From the NCBI RefSeq assembly GCF_028554725.1, contig NC_071670.1:51821501-51885500 (forward strand): a stretch of DNA of 64,000 nt. The letters run 5' to 3'. The notes below the pieces were generated by a model. It was not told the origin of the DNA and did not search any database. It worked only from the letters and a program-made list of their open reading frames with translations. This stretch comes from Zeugodacus cucurbitae. Its lineage: Eukaryota > Arthropoda > Insecta > Diptera > Tephritidae. Numbering within the stretch: the stretch's first letter is position 1; each line of letters opens with the position of its first letter. Positions 12,430-25,050 of the stretch are shown piece after piece. The translations under genes were made by a program, and so were the position numbers.

Positions 12430-13900
12430 TGCCGTGCGTTACTAGTTTGTTGTTGTTATTGCTGCTGCTGCTGCTGCTAACGCTTATTATGCCGCTATTG
12501 TTGTTGTCTTTGACGCTGTCTAATGCACTTGTCACTCTTGTTGCGCCTATTAACTATATTGTAATCTAAACTATAACTTAGTTATACTATGTAAGTAAGT
12601 GAATTTGTTGCTGTAGTTGTTGCCGACGGCGTTGCACATGAAACACTTTGGGAATAAAGGAAATCACACACAAACACATGTAGTATTTGCAATGCAAGGA
12701 CTTTGTTGTTGTTTCAAACACGAATTTTGTTGTTGGGTTACTAGAGGCAACAGTTGACGTTGCATGCACCCGCGCGTTGACGCGCTAATTTCACGCAAAT
12801 TAATAGCCTACTTTTAGGCGATGAGCCCTAGTGTTTCGTAATTAAGTGAGTGGGCTGACAACGTTGACCATGAATGTGTGTGTAGTTGTTATTTTTGTTT
12901 TCGGCGTGCACACTTTGACATGCAACGCGTATGGAATGAAGCAACAGCTTTTCTAGTGCAACTTAAAAACACATACACCACGCGACGGAAGGAATGTTTA
13001 CTTTACACCAACAATTATAATAACATGCACACTACGACTGCGGCGACGGCGACGCTGACGACAAAGGCTTTGTTTAATGGTGTTAATTAGTGCGCGTGAG
13101 CCGAGAAGGCGGCGCGGATGCTGCTGCTGTTTTATTGTATTGCGGCCGGCAAAAAAGGGTTTAATGACTTGACTTGACTTTTGGCTGCTGCTGCTGCAGG
13201 CCTTTTTGCGAGCGTAATCAAACACACACGCACGCACACGCTGTCGGACACTTTTGTTAATTTCACTTGACGCACTTGCACTTTCGTTCACACACACACC
13301 TACATACACTGCCTCCAAATAGTATGCAAGTGCTCAATGGCTCTAGGCAGGCAGACAGACAGGCAGGCTGTTATCTGCTAGCTGCTGCGTCGTATGTGAA
13401 GTGTTGGGGTTTTCCCGTTGTCCCGTTTGTCTTATCTTCGCAGCAAGGCTTCGAGCCTTTTCGCGGTGTGAAATTCACTTTTGGCACTTGACAGTTGTGA
13501 TGGACGCACGCCGCGTGATTATAGGCGTGCGCGCAGCTGTTTGGTTTTTCGCAAATGTGTAACACACTGGGTGGAACACAAACCGCCAGACTTATTGGTT
13601 GGCTGTGGGTCTTTAAGAATTTTGAATTATTTTTTTATTGCAATTTTTTCTAATTTTTTTAAATTCAATTTTTTGCGAATTTTTAAATTTATATTTTTGC
13701 ACTGTCACCTTCTCTAAGCATTTTTATTGACAGTTCTCTGTAGTTGTTGCTGCTGTCACTTCAAAGCTTTAATATTTTTTCTTCACGTTTATGTTTCACA
13801 TTTAATTTGCCAATCTTATTAGGTAGCTGCAACACATTTTTCCAATAATTTTGTGCAATTTTTTTTTCACAATCTTCGTCACTTGAATAGATAACACCTG
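12430..13900. other. Sequence beside the 12.2-kb exon, simple-repeat rich
   Basis: It contains CTG/CAG runs (about 12461-12478), (TTG)n tracts, CA tracts at 13225 and 13291, and a GACA/GGCA-type run at 13350-13370. On the minus strand this would be 5' UTR or promoter-proximal sequence for the candidate exon. No specific start site can be assigned. Confidence 0.35.
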
Positions 13901-15300
13901 CAGATAATGTGTCAACTGTCAGAGGCGGCTAACAGTAACATTGACAGCTCTTTTTGGCGCAGCGCCAACGCTTAGATCGCCACAATGTGATCAAAAATAT
14001 TTTCCGCTTAGAAACAATAATAATTTATTTTCGCTAATCTTTTGTACTGATACACGTTTCACTTCTACCAACTTTTACACTCCAAAAACACGCGCGCTTC
14101 ATATACCATAAAAGGTTTCACGCTATATCTATATTTCTCTATCGCGACCGAACGTACCGATCTGAAACTGAATCGTTTAGCGCACGTAAATAATCTGCAG
14201 TGAGCACAGACGCTGCTAAACCAACAAACCAACGAGCGTACAACGCGAACGTCGAGAAGTAACTAAAGCACGGTATACGCGGAGCGCACTCAACGGTGGC
14301 AGCGGTCGGACGGTAACACACAGCCACACGACCACCGACCGAATCAAGCACGATGCGCTTGCAGTGGTACGAACACAAACACACGTGCGCATACAAGCAA
14401 TTCAATACAGTATGGCGAGCTGAGCGCACCAACCACTAGCGGCCAGTAAGCAATAAGAAATTTCATAAAACACACTTATATGTATTTGTTGTTGTATATG
14501 AATAGTGCTCGAACAGCTGCTGCTGCCACTGCTAGCAAAGAGCAACAACGCGCAACCGGTTTGCCAGCCTCCTCAACCACTTACAAGCGTATACACACAC
14601 ACTAAAGTGTCATCGTCGGCGCTCGCTCATTCGTACGCGCCACCCCAAAACGCAACAAAAGTACGAACAGCGAGCACGCTCTGAGCGCGCGCAGCAGGCA
14701 CTCACTTATTACAAATTGGGCGTATTCGTTGACGCGCGCGCAAGAGAGCGTACACAAGCAAGCATGTATTTCCCCTTCGTTAGGAAATGAGTACCTTCTA
14801 GCGCTCAATAGTAGTGACCCGTGCGCGCTCTTAAAGCACTCATTATAAGAGGCGCACTACCTGAGTGCGAGCGGCGCCACACTCTATCGTGCTGCGTTGC
14901 GACTAGCGCGCACTCGTTCACACAAAAATCGCAATGGAGTCTGTTGCTGACATTTCTGGGATGTGTGTTGCCGGCATAGAGCGCGAGTGCTAACGACAGC
15001 CCCGTCGCCGCCAGCTAAAAAAGTAACAACAATATGCAGTTACAACAACAACGCGCCGTGAGTGTAGCAAAAGCAAAGTGACTTGGAGAGCATTGCTGCG
15101 TTGAGTAGACTTTTGGCATTTCGAGTGGTAAGAGGGCGTTGCTAAGCAACTGGTTACGCTCAGCAAAAGTGATAAAAGGCGGCACGAAGTAGGCGCTGGT
15201 ACTCAGCGCCAGTTTTTTCTTAACTTCTTTTCTGACTTGCGTGTGTTTGTGTATGTGCGCGCGCTGTCTCCTGTCGGCGGAGTTTGTCGAACCAATGGCA
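13900..15300. promoter_or_regulatory. CpG-rich, GC-elevated segment
   Basis: CpG-containing words such as gcgcgc, gagcgcg and gcgcac are dense here, in clear contrast to the AT-rich flanks. Examples lie near 14650-14760 and 14820-14920. Frames on both strands are short and arginine/cysteine-rich, as expected from such composition. A TATA-like cattataaga occurs at 14841. Raised GC and CpG in flies often marks promoter-proximal DNA, so this may be regulatory; that is inference. Confidence 0.3.
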
Positions 15301-15850
15301 TTTTTCAAAGTGACATTTTGCTCTTTGCGCTTCTTATTGTCGACAGGCGCGCTACCACAGCGCTGCTGTTGTTGTTGTTGCCATTATTGTCGGCTTGTTG
15401 CCATTGTTATTGTAGTTGACTGCTGCTGTTGGCTGAGTATATGTGTGTGTGTGCCTTTTCTTACTTGTACAACAAGTTTTTGCTTTTGTTTTTTTTTACG
15501 ATTTTATTTGTTTTGTGTTTGTTTTCTCTTTGCTCTGCTTTTATGCTTCTCAACTGGTTGCTGTTGTATTTGCTTATGTTATTGCTTTTGTTATTGTTTT
15601 GTGTGTGTGTGCGTTTGTGTTTTATTGTAAGCTCAACTTCGGCTTATCAACTATCGCCTTTTGTTGTTTCTGTAGCTATACGCTTATTTTTGTTAGCTAC
15701 ATATCTAGAAGGTAGCCTTTGTTGTTGCGTGTATTTTTATTGTTGTTATTTTTATCTTCATATTGTTGTTGCGGTTTGTACTTTCATAGTCATTTTCCAA
15801 GGTAAAATGTCAAATACGCTGCGCACTGTCATTCGTGTTGGTTAGTTCGC
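15300..15850. repeat. TTG/TGT simple-sequence tract
   Basis: Long stretches of ttgttgttg and gtgtgtgt make several overlapping plus-strand frames of 60-138 codons that are leucine-, cysteine-, valine- and phenylalanine-rich. These are translations of simple repeats and not supported as genes. Confidence 0.5.
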
Positions 15851-16330
15851 TGGTTACTCTCCGTAAAATGCTCGAAGGCAGCCAGCAGTGGCGTCGAAAG
15901 GATTGAATGTGAATGGGAGCATTGGGGGTCAAATTAAATATATAATTTTTAGCCGACATTTAGTAGCGTAAGATTACAATTATACATAAAATTAGGTAGT
16001 TTATACTACAAATAAATGTTTAAAATAAAAAAAAAAAATTAATGCCGTTAATTCTTGTCATGGGTTTAACGTTTAAGGTGCAACGAAAAAATATTTTAAG
16101 GACTATTCTGAAATAATATACAATTCTTGAAATATTTTTTACTCTTAATGTTTTCCTAATTAAAGTAAAAATATGTTTATCTCTTTCCCTAATTTTTATC
16201 GCTTTAGTGTAGATAGAATACTTGTATTTAAATAACTTGGAAACTCATAAAAATTGTGCTTTTCTGGAATTGACCCTTTTTTATTTTAGGCCATTGAAGG
16301 AAAAATTAATAGAGTTTTTGATTTTTAAAC
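15850..16330. other. AT-rich unique sequence
   Basis: Nothing recognisable is present: no long frame, no terminal repeats and no splice-bounded segment. Confidence 0.45.
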
Positions 16331-17020
16331 GTAAGGTGTTAGGGGTAGCCAGGATTATATTTTTTTTTTTGCATTTTCGTAGAGTTTAATATCTTAAAAA
16401 TATTCTCTGAAGAGTTGAAGTTTTATCGATAATAACTTTTCGAGTTATTCGACAAATATCAAAGAACGCTCGGGCACTCCAAAACGCTAGTGGGAAACTT
16501 TTAATCCGTTTTTCTTAAAACTATGTTTTTTGAACTGATGACAACTGTAACTCGAAAACCGCTAAATATATTTTAATGAAATTTATGCAGCTTTTAAAAT
16601 ACATAATTTTCATAGGCCAGATCGAAAATTTCGATTTTTTAAGACCAATTAACTATCGATTTTTTCCCTCAAATCCAAAGCTGCCATTTTGTTAATTTTT
16701 GAAAAAAAAGAAAAAAGCGTCGAACCGGCCCAGGATTATCTATTTATAAAACAATTTTTTCTTAACCGATTGATTTTAGATGCATATCACAAGACTTATG
16801 TTTGTCACCGCAAGGACCTTTATTTGGAACTGGGTCAACACTAACAGCAATAACTTTGAAAATTATAAATAATTTTTGTTTTTAAATTTCTTGAATTCAA
16901 GTCAAACTATTTTTTAATAATGTCATATTATTACTTTTGTAAAATAACATGATTTAATAGCAAAAAAAGTTACTGAAAATTCTCATTTTTTCGTGTCTCT
17001 GACTACTCCTAACCCCTTAA
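16331..17020. mobile_element. MITE-like element C, TTAA/GGGGTTA ends
   Basis: The left end 'gtaaggtgttaggggtagcc' pairs with the right end, whose reverse complement is 'ttaaggggttaggagtagtc'. The match extends about 20 bases with a few changes and is bounded by TTAA (mutated to GTAA on the left). The total is about 690 bp with no coding potential inside. TTAA at both ends is typical of piggyBac-type target duplications, so a non-autonomous piggyBac-like element is possible. I cannot tell whether TTAA is target or element. Confidence 0.5.
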
Positions 17021-19860
17021 AGAATTTAGGTGCATCATATAATATTCAATTCCTTGATTTTACATATCTTTTTAACTATCTACAAACAAAAATATCAAAA
17101 GTTTCAATGTATGTATATAATTGGCGTAGGAACCGTTTATTCGATATTCAAAATTAGGACAGTCTAGAACTATACAAAGCTGGGAGTAAAAAAAAGAGGA
17201 ATCTTATTTTTTTTCTTTAGCCTTTATTGACCTTGTATTATATTAGAAAAGAAAAAAATCGAAATCACCTTTTCGAGAGATCCTCGACGGTAAAATACGT
17301 ATAAATATTTTAATGTTTGTTTTAAAAAAAAAATTGTATTAATGGGTCGGCAGCTTTTTCAGCTTCTCTGAACCAGATTTAAGTTTTGTGATTATTTAGC
17401 AATTGTCAATTAATATTGTACATTGGATTTTTAAAGCTTTCTTAAATTTTAAGTAAATTGTTCAATAACAATTTCCATACGCCGCCTCTGCAACATGAAA
17501 GTGTAAGAGTAACATGGAAGTTCTCAACTATCTTTTTTCTTGCTTTTATTTTTTGTTGGTTACGCCAGTTATGCCCCAACAAACTGAACTCGAGCAAATC
17601 AAAAATAAAAGAAAAAAAATAAGACGAAAAAAAGCAAAAACAAATTTTCAAAGTAAGGCAAAAATATCCGCCCCTTTGACTTTTCGAGTGAGCGCATTGT
17701 AGCGACAGCAACTTGACTACGATGCCGTTGGCGTTGTCGTTGTTACTGCTATTGCTGGCGCAGAAGTCGACAACTGTCACGAATACACTTGCTGAGGCTT
17801 TTGGCGCTGACTACAACATACATATGAATATATGTACATATCTTTCGGAGTTTTTTTGTAACTTTCAGCTTTAAAGGATGCTTCAACGCTGCGCTGTCCA
17901 GGCGCGCTTCTTGTCGCGATTCTCCATGCATGTATGCAGATTTGTTGGTGTTGTTGGCAGTCAAGTTTGTTGTTGTTGACGTTTTAGTTTTTTTCTTTGT
18001 TTTTGTTGTTGTTGTTCGCTTTGCGCTGCGCCAGTTTTTGTTTCGCCAACTTTTCAATGCTTAACATGACACGGTAATAAGCCAAAGATCAAAGAGGCAT
18101 ACAAATTTTTAAAAAGAAGCTTGCAAAGCATACGAAAAGGTGGCAACGACAAGTAAACGAAAAAAGAAAATGTCATGAAATGTGGGAAAAACAACAAAAC
18201 ACTGAGTTATTGATGGTGAAGTTGGAAACTTTATAGCGACGGTAAAATGTTGCCAACTGTGGTTAAAGTGGGCATGGTTGCGTGGTAGCTTACAGGAATG
18301 TTGTTGTTTTTGCTTTTTTATGCGTTTACGCTATCGTTGGTATACTTTGAAAAAAAAAAAGTTTTCAAACATTTCAAAATTGATCAAATTTTTGTTATTT
18401 TTTTTTTTTTGTAAAAAAAGCTTAATACTGTTCGAGATCTATTTCTTCTGAAACACAATTTTTACCTTTCACATTTAATAGTTTTTTTGCCGCCTCAATT
18501 GTTGTTGGTTTTACCTACTGAGCACATCTTAAATAAGTGTGTGTGTGTGTTTGCTTATGAATCCACATACACTCACTCAAATGCACATTTCATTTGAGTT
18601 TATCGCGCTGAGAGTGGGTGGGCGGCGGCCTCTGTGACACTAACTAACAGGCAGCAGCAACAGCGCCATCGTCTCATGAGCGTTGCGCATTCGCGAGACT
18701 TTTATGATTGTTGTTGTTTCGGCGCTCGTTCTTGTTATTGTTATTGTTGTTGTTGCATGCAGGCGTGTTTTCTGCTTCGTTCAACATTTCGTTCGTATGC
18801 TGTCAGTATTTGTCTCTTGTCTATTTGCGTCAACCAGCCAAACAGCCAGTCAGCCAGCCACCTTCTACACCATCGGGAATACAAATACAACAAAAGCAAA
18901 TACACCACCACACACAAACGCACGAGCAAAAAATACGCTTCAATTTTTTTACGTAATTTTTTTTGTTTTTGCTTTATTTTAGTGGGTTTGTATGTATTTG
19001 AGTGTATTTGTTGTTGTTGTCTTGCCTGAATGAAAAAAGGCACAAAGAGTCGCAAGCGCAGCAGGATAAAGCAAAAAATATTGCACATTAGGGTGTTAAG
19101 CTGTGAAGTGTTTGGTCGAAGTTTTTGTTGTGCGGCCCCAATGCGCCACTGCTCCCCACCGTCGTTACCAACATTTGTTTTTACTTTTTTTTGTTTTTGT
19201 TGATTGCTGTTTGTGTGATTTCACATTTCGTTCTCATATTTGTCTGTCTATCGCGCAGCATAAATGCGCGTTGTATTGGTACACTTGTATGTTTGTATAT
19301 ATGTACATATATTTATTGGGTTTTGGCGTGTGTTTGTGTTTAATGGTGTTGGTGTTAATGTCAACTGCCACTGGTGCTACTGTTATGTCCTCACAATCAC
19401 AACAACAGCTCACATTGAATACTGCCGCTTGTGTGACATATACACACACCTACTTTGGCAAACATATAAGGATACATCAGTACATATATATTTGTATGGC
19501 ACATCCATTGTGGCTTTTGTTTGCCGAATTCTAAACTATGCGGCGTTGTACAAAGTTTAGCGGAAGAGTGAAAGTTGCGTTCTCTACATGAGTACACTGT
19601 TTGCTGTTTGACGGTTTGACAGTTTTTGTCAAGTTACATCGAATTTATTTGGGCGCTATGATTTTTTTGTGTTGAACAGAAAAGGTTTGTAGACAAGAAC
19701 ATTATTTTTTAATGTTTGATTTCTTTAGAAATAATAAAAATAAGGAGTTATAAATTTTAAAGAAATACCTTTTTGACTAAATAATTATCATGATTGCTAT
19801 TAAATGTTGTGAGATACTTCTGTTGGAATGATTCATGTATGTTCGCCTATTATTTGGTAT
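17021..19860. other. Non-coding with simple repeats
   Basis: It is AT-rich to about 17400, then balanced, with (TTG)n near 17945-18015, a (GT)7 tract at about 18538-18551, TTG runs at 18705-18760, and CA/TG words to 19560. Many 60-140 codon frames overlap on both strands and reflect these repeats. No splice-bounded exon stands out. Confidence 0.45.
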
Positions 19861-19879
19861 GAAAGATCGCACTAGGAAG

Positions 19880-20556
19880 GGGCATATGTGGATGTAATTT
19901 TTTTGGGGAGGTGGGCGTTGCCCCGCCCCCAAATAGATTTTTTGTACATATCTCGGAAACCAATAGAGCTATATAAACCAAACTTTCTGCAGTCGTTTTT
20001 TAATGGCAGATAGAAGCTGCACTCAGATTTTTTTACAAAATTGAAAATTGGCGTGGCGTCGCCTACTTATGGGTCAAAAACCATATCTCAGGAACTACTC
20101 GACCGATTTCAATGAAACTTGGTTTGTAATAGTTTCCTTACCTCCCAATAATATGTTGTGAAAATTGGCCAAATCGCTTCCCAACCACGCCTACTTCCTA
20201 TATACCAGAACTTGGAAGACGATCTGAATCGTTTACTTAACAATATATACAGTAAGCACTAGTGAAGATATCGGTGCAGAACTTTGCACAAATACTATTT
20301 TTATAGTGTGGTAGCTCCATTCTAAAAATCGCCAAAATCGGACCATAGGTTTTTAAGGCCCCATATATCGAACACGAGGACCTCGGTGCTACTAACCTAA
20401 TATTATGGTTTCCAATTTTCAATGGACTTTATACAATATATATGACGAATATGTGGGTCGAATTGTGTATTATATAATATAAATAACGTTAAATTAATAA
20501 ATTACGAGAGTATAAAATGTTCGGTTACGCCCGAACTTAGCCCTTCCTTACTTGTT
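19880..20556. repeat. Dispersed repeat with a hairpin-ended terminus
   Basis: The body contains 'gggcgttgccccgccccc', 'catatctcaggaactactcg' and other words I associate with abundant tephritid dispersed repeats (from memory, unverified). It ends at 20510-20556 with 'gagagtataaaatg' followed by a perfect 6-bp stem, GTTCGG-ttacgc-CCGAAC, and 'ttagcccttccttacttgtt'. No coding frame. The left boundary is approximate. The hairpin end resembles that of the element at 44396. Confidence 0.55.
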
Positions 20557-21300
20557 CTCGCTAACTTTCTCAAATATCTATATTTAAAAGTGAATACCGG
20601 GGTTCGAATCGTCCAAAAGCACAGAAATTAGGATTCTCAAAAATATTAGGTACAAATCATGTCAATCTCATGTCCCGGAAGTCCCGGTTTTTATTCAAGT
20701 AAAGATCGTGAAAATTGGTCCTAAAAGATATAGGTATTGCTTACTCATTACAGGCACAAGTCATCGCTTAGCGAATTTATTCATACTACATCGACTAGAT
20801 ACATACTTTTCGGTAAAAGCGCTAAAAGTCAATTGAAGTCATAAAAATAATAAAAAATACTAGTCAAAACCGATAACAATATGAAAATCTTGGCAAATAA
20901 ATAAAATGAGTTTTATGAGTACTTCCTAACTATTTTTTACTGACGCGATTGCACCCTAGTTCCATTATTACCAAAAAAATATGACGCAAATTGTAAATTT
21001 CACACTTTAATTCCAGTAGTAAGAAAAGATAACTTAACTTTGGGTAAGCCTATCGGATAATTTTGAAACCCCAACAGTACTCCTTTTTATAGCATAAGAC
21101 CTTAAACTGTAATAAATTCAGAAATTTTGTAAAAGTACTATGTGGGATTGAGACCCAGGGTTCCATTTAGGAACTATGGGGAAAATATATATGAAGTGTC
21201 CAAATTTTGAGAAAGGATGCACGGCGTAGTAACCGACTTACGACTAATATTAGAGTAGTATCAATCAAATTTCATCGGCGTAAAGATTCAAATCATAAAT
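20557..21300. other. Unique AT-rich sequence
   Basis: No gene or repeat recognised. An isolated tRNA B-box-like word at about 20602 has no matching cloverleaf. Confidence 0.4.
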
Positions 21301-21690
21301 TCGCAGCCATTATTTTTGCATTAAATTGAAAGTTTGATTTAGTATTGTTAGAATGGTCCGATTTAGGTCACCATATGCACCATTTTGTTCAATAACTTGT
21401 TGTCATTTGTTGAAGGTAATTTTATAAAACCACTCGCATATAAACTCTCGTCCTTAGTGACAAACTAGAACAGTACTTTTTCACAAGCTCTATCTTGAAG
21501 CGAATTTTTTCTTTCAAAATCAATCGCCAAAAACGGGAACATATAACAATCACTTGGTGTCCAGACTATAAGGCGAATGCATTCAACCAAGTTCCTGGAG
21601 CTTCTGGCGAGTCACTATCGATGTTTATGTCCTGTAGTTGTCCTGATGGAACACAATTCCTTTCCATTGGACAACCTTCACATATGAAAA
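21300..21690 (-). pseudogene. DD34D-type mariner transposase remnant
   Basis: On the minus strand, 21676 down to about 21590 translates as RKGIVFHQDN…, then a stop, then TSIVTRQKLQELG. This is the hallmark second-aspartate region of classic mariner transposases. Further down, weaker similarity to the C-terminus remains in shifted frames (…VIEQNGAY… near 21375-21400). Only the catalytic-core to C-terminal portion is left, with at least one stop and several frame breaks. The N-terminal DNA-binding half and terminal repeats are not recognised. Confidence 0.65.
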
Positions 21691-21699
21691 TGCCTATAA

Positions 21700-24165
21700 A
21701 TCTATAATTTTCTATAATACTTGCTTATATTTTCTTTTCAGGTTGCAAGTAGCCTTATTATTGGATACTGTAATAACATAATAGACTCCGATATATATAT
21801 TTCTTAAATACTTTGTATAAATAAATTCAAGTTGCATTACCTACAATTTTTAGAGTTACTATAGCCACCAAAGAATTCTAACACTTTTGAAGACCTCATA
21901 GCACTACCATCTTTATTTGCATTAGTGAATATGGCTCCGTGTTTCAAGCGACTTAAGTATGCTATCGAATTCACTGTTAGTGTCTCGCCCAAAAACAATG
22001 GAACCCTCCACAATATCATAATCAATAACAATAAAAACAAAAACATATTCAAATAAAATATGCTGTATGTGATTGTAGTTGTTTTAACTATTTCTGCTAC
22101 TGACAATTTGGCGTGGTGCACACATACTATAGCATATATATGTACATATATGTTTAACTTGATAGCTGCTCTAGCCAACTGCTATGTGTCACAATGGCTT
22201 GTCCATCATTGTGCCACATGTGGCATGCTGAACAAGACGTTGAAGTATGTCGACATTGACGTTGTTGTTGTTAACAATATACAGACAACAACAAAGCTTT
22301 TGGACTGCTAAATGCTGTCACTGTGTTGTTGTTATTGCTGCATGGACACAAGCTACTATTCTCCGACTCTCTACACCATCTTTCGTTGTTGTTGTTGTTG
22401 CTCGCGCTTTGTATCCACCCACTTGGACGGCCCACAAAGTGTGTCTAAGGCTTTTTGGACGGCTGTTTGCTTCCTTGACTGGTTGCCTCTTATTGCGCCG
22501 CAAGAGATTTTTTCTTTCCTACGTGCAACATCAAAGCTTTTGTATTTTTTAATTTTTTTGTTTCTGTATGCCTCTTCTTATGGCTCAAACATTTTCTTTG
22601 ATTTTTTGTAGTTGCTGAAACTTCTTTGTTGCAAGTTTTTTCTTTTGTTATGTGGGTATACCCAAATGGGGGTTCCTCTCTCTGAGCTCTGCAGTTGCAA
22701 CACATATATTTCCAATACAGTTGCAGACGTGTATACGAGTGTGTTATGCTCCTATATCGCGTGTCATGCCACTCGCTTTTGTTGCATGCAACTGATTTCT
22801 GCGCTGATATCCACTGAAGTTTATTTGTCCTTATAGTTTCTTGTTCCTACCAGCTTGGTGAGGCCTGGCGAGTTGCCACACATTATTTCATTGTTTTTGT
22901 TGTTGTTGTTGTCCTTACTGTTGCCATTGCTACTGCATTCTCTGTTTTATTCCTCATATTTGTTGTTGTTGCGGTTGCTTGTTGTTGTTATTGTTGTTTG
23001 GCTTGTTGGCACCGTTGTTTGGTTGGCAAAACTGTCACTTGTTTGCAACTTTATTGTTGTTTGTATTTTGCATGTATGCAAGCAAGCATGCCATGCATAT
23101 TATGGCTTTGCCATTGCCATTCCAGCAATTGTTGTTGTTGTTATTATTATTGTTGTTTTGCTGCACTTACTGCTTGTCGTTGTTGTCAGCAACGTTTTCA
23201 TATACAAACATCATGCATCATGGGAACTCATATTGTGCATGTATTAGTTTAGTTAACCGTTTCTTAGTCATTGCAACAATGTTGCACAGTGAAGAAATCA
23301 TTCATTTTTGGTTTTTGAGTTTTATTACTTTATTATTGAAAAGAAGTTCCTAAAATAAAAAAAAGATAGAAGAGATCCATTGTTTGACTCACTCAAAAGA
23401 GCTGAGTCCAACTGGGTCTACTTTCCACGGGGTCTAAGTTCCAACTTATTCCAGTTTTCATCTCAACAAATCACAATCAGTCTCATTTTAATGACCTTGG
23501 AGCGGTCTTCAAGAAGTCATAGCTATTATCATAACAGTCCGACCTTTGAGTTCAGATCAGCTTCAATACATTACGTTGTGAATTTTGTTACTTTTGTCCA
23601 CAATTTCATCATTGAAACACTGTTCAACCGGGCTTACAATCTTGTGCCACAACACAGATTGTCGTCATTGTTATTGTTCGTGTTGTTGCCGTTTTGGTTA
23701 TTTTGATTGCGTGTCCACCCATAACTGGTAGCAGTATTTAGTGTGTAAATGTGTGGCCATATTTTATGTCCACTCATAAATTCTGACATGTTGTTCCTCG
23801 ACTCCGGTTGACGTTGCTTACTTTGCTTTGGCTACGCTTGTGAATGTTCACACAGCTTAAGTCCTGTTCTGCCTTGTCTTGCCAACAACTCACAGTAGCC
23901 GTAGGTTTAGTAGCCATTTTCTGTAGCAATCTTATGGTCAAGCGTTACATTATGTTGTGTGTAGTAGTTTGGTGTTGTTGTTGTAATTGTTTGAATATCC
24001 TTTAAGACTTGACGCAACTAGGCATTTTGAGTAAATCTACAAAGATATGTACTTATGTTCATTTATCAACTGAAATATATTTAGTGGCAAATTCAAATGC
24101 GAATGTAACATGCAAAAGCCCAAACCCTAAAGCTCGATATTTATTATTTTATACTCGCTTCTATA
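21700..24165. other. Non-coding, TTG/CAA-rich
   Basis: It contains a good isolated acceptor (ttatattttcttttcag at 21740) with no matching donor nearby, and many ttgttgttg tracts (22260, 22325, 22385, 22890-23000, 23130-23160). The overlapping plus-strand frames at 22247-23353 are translations of these tracts. No host exon can be supported. Confidence 0.4.
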
Positions 24166-24290
24166 TTTTCGATAACTTGTTGTTGGAGATACTTTTATAA
24201 TGCCTCATACAGAAACTGTCGTCCCTATTGTCAAAAACTTCTGGAATTTCGTTAGAGTGTTATCCTGATGGAACCCAATTCCTCTCCTAT
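24165..24290 (-). pseudogene. Second DD34D-type mariner fragment
   Basis: The minus strand reads RGIGFHQDN… near 24275, the same motif as in the remnant at 21300-21690. The sequence 'aacttgttgttgg…ataatgcctc…aactgtcgtccctatt' at 24173-24230 aligns with 21390-21460. It appears to be a second, internally deleted copy of the same mariner family in the same orientation, too short and broken to encode anything. Confidence 0.5.
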
Positions 24291-24299
24291 TGTCCTAGT

Positions 24300-25050
24300 G
24301 TCCGCCGATTGCACTTATACAACGCGATTACAAATTTCTAAAGCCATTTATAGCAATAATTTGTTCTACTACATCTTATATTTGATTGGCCCAGTAAAGA
24401 CAAGTAAATTCGTGTCTTGGGTCTATTTGATAAGAGCGATCCACGTATGAAAAAAAAGTAGATCGGATTGATCTATATCTCATCAATTTATTTTCCACTT
24501 TAGGTTATTTGTTCATTTCATAACCGTAGAATTTCAGAATAACATATTTTTTGGGTTTTGAAATACACCAACGAAAACATAAAAAAAGCAATGTGTTTAG
24601 TACCTAGATACCACAGCCTCTCCTGTGTAAAAATAGGGACAAAATCCATGTTGAATTTCATTTATTTCCTACTGTTCAAAAAGCCTACGTGGGAATACAC
24701 ACCTTAACTGAGATTGGGACGCCTTCGGTTCAAAGTATAGAATAGTTATCGAAGTAGAGCGTCTTCATTGCTTCTTCTATTTATTTAGTTAGTATTGTAC
24801 AACATATTGATAAAAATGTGAATCCTCAGGTAAAACCCTTTACTACTTTTAGTCCTTCCCCTCTCGTATGGTTTGCAAATCTATGTTCACGGTTCCATCG
24901 ATTTTTTTCTGATTATTTTCTTTAACTCAACATACTAGTTAATATTCTGATATGATTTTAGGATAGGATAGAGCTCAAAATGGGTATGTGGGTGCAAATT
25001 GCCGATTTCCCTTAGACAATAGCTGAAAAAAAGTCCCTGCCGATTTCTTC
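24300..25050. other. Unique AT-rich sequence
   Basis: No gene or element boundary recognised. Confidence 0.4.

Noticed and set aside
15237..15845. Four plus-strand frames of 60-138 codons
   Set aside because: They are translations of TTG and TG repeats in all three frames.
20600..20615. tRNA B-box-like word (ggttcgaatc)
   Set aside because: No A box at the right distance, no acceptor stem and no cloverleaf could be drawn around it.
22247..23353. Several Leu/Val/Cys-rich plus-strand frames
   Set aside because: All follow ttgttgttg tracts, with no start context or splice signals.
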